From: Acholeplasmataceae bacterium UBA6190
GTDB lineage: Bacteria > Bacillota_I > Bacilli_A > Acholeplasmatales > Acholeplasmataceae
Direction of reading: 5' to 3'
DNA: 6,344 nucleotides
NCBI GenBank assembly: GCA_002422045.1
Contig: DITG01000070.1
Location: forward strand, 1-6,344
Below the pieces are notes generated by a model. The model made no database searches and had not been told where the DNA came from. It was given only the letters and a program-made list of their open reading frames with translations. This document shows positions 5,866 to 6,344 of the stretch, piece after piece (within the stretch, counting starts at the first letter, position 1; each line of letters opens with the position of its first letter). Made by a program: the position numbers and the translations under genes.

Positions 5866-6344
5866 TCATTCAAATTTAAAGTAGTCTGTCTTTAGCACCA
5901 TCTTGGATACCCGATAGGCATCATAAGCCTGTTTCAAGATCTGTTGGTCAGACACGTTACGATCATTCATCCGTATCAGTCTTGACCCATTGTAAACCGT
6001 ATAGTTCTTAAAATAAACGAGTGTTCCTGAACCTCCCAAAATATCTGTTCCGACATAGTCCTTGGCAACACCTGATAAATTGAATAGACGAATGATCATT
6101 GGTAACACATCAAAACTCGATGACAGAAAATCGATCGCTTTCGCTTCGATTCCAGGCGTCCACATGTAAAGATTGCCCTGTTGTTTCAAATGAAGTTCGC
6201 TTTGGCCAGACATCGTTTCGTAGAACGTTTGATTCATGGTGTATGGATAATGATCACCAGACAAAACGATCACGGTATCTTCAAGCATTCCCCATGATTC
6301 CAAATCAGATAGTAGTGCCCCGATCATCTGATCAAGCTCGATTT
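5866..6344 (-). CDS. LTA-synthase-family sulfatase (alkaline phosphatase superfamily), C-terminal part
   Basis: The last 158 codons of a larger gene whose 5' part is beyond the window; the frame stays open to the edge. The segment DTVIVLSGDHYPY carries the conserved Asp-His of the metal site found near the C-terminal end of the sulfatase domain of LtaS-type glycerolphosphate transferases. SSSFDVLPMIIRLFNL and YVGTDILGG also fit the family's usual end. LtaS enzymes move glycerol phosphate from phosphatidylglycerol onto a growing teichoic acid chain on the outer face of the membrane. The catalytic threonine and the membrane helices expected at the N terminus are not in view, so a phosphoethanolamine transferase or other sulfatase cannot be excluded. 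It converges on the plus-strand gene with a shared terminator. The link to the glp genes is only one of substrate theme (glycerol phosphate). Confidence 0.85.
   Translation of the reverse strand, partial: IELDQMIGALLSDLESWGMLEDTVIVLSGDHYPYTMNQTFYETMSGQSELHLKQQGNLYMWTPGIEAKAIDFLSSSFDVLPMIIRLFNLSGVAKDYVGTDILGGSGTLVYFKNYTVYNGSRLIRMNDRNVSDQQILKQAYDAYRVSKMVLKTDYFKFE

Noticed and set aside
1..6344. CRISPR arrays, tRNA/rRNA genes, insertion sequences or phage genes
   Set aside because: No regularly spaced repeats, tRNA-like cloverleafs, transposase motifs or terminal inverted repeats were seen; gene density and style are uniform.

Overview
The window looks like chromosomal DNA of a low- to mid-GC Bacillota bacterium. 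TGA is used as a normal stop codon, and the Shine-Dalgarno sites (AGGAGG, GGAGG) and promoters are of sigma-A type. A GlpP-type antiterminator and an LTA-synthase-like sulfatase also point to the Firmicutes, including the Erysipelotrichia/Izemoplasma/Acholeplasma-like branches. The exact lineage cannot be fixed from this sequence. TGA stops and the absence of in-frame TGA argue against the Mycoplasma code.

Positions 1-4838 (minus strand) hold a glycerol / glycerol-3-phosphate (G3P) operon, read right to left. It has a perfect-consensus promoter (4810-4838), a leader of about 100 nt with a terminator-like hairpin, then glpP (G3P-responsive antiterminator). A second terminator-like hairpin follows in a 66-nt gap. 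After it come four genes tightly joined by 4-nt ATGA overlaps: a GlpA/LhgO-like FAD dehydrogenase with a C-terminal BFD-type [2Fe-2S] domain, a second FAD/NAD(P)-type oxidoreductase, a small DUF1667 protein with four cysteines, and glycerol kinase glpK (3' end outside the window). The layout suggests that GlpK makes G3P and a three-protein, apparently soluble flavin/Fe-S enzyme interconverts G3P and dihydroxyacetone phosphate. No membrane GlpC, no aerobic GlpD/GlpO and no GlpF is visible.

Positions 4839-4942 form the divergent intergenic region, with a separate plus-strand extended -10 promoter, direct repeats and dyads. Positions 4943-5797 (plus) encode an unrecognised protein with two N-terminal membrane helices and a probable cytosolic C-terminal domain. 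A strong bidirectional terminator (5800-5831) separates it from the convergent 3' part of an LTA-synthase-family sulfatase (5866-6344, minus).

The most interesting signals are two similarly built RNA attenuator candidates, one before and one after glpP, each preceded by a related purine-rich element. They suggest that GlpP controls both itself and the downstream enzymes. The second point of interest is the uncharacterised heterotrimeric G3P-oxidoreductase module built around DUF1667.
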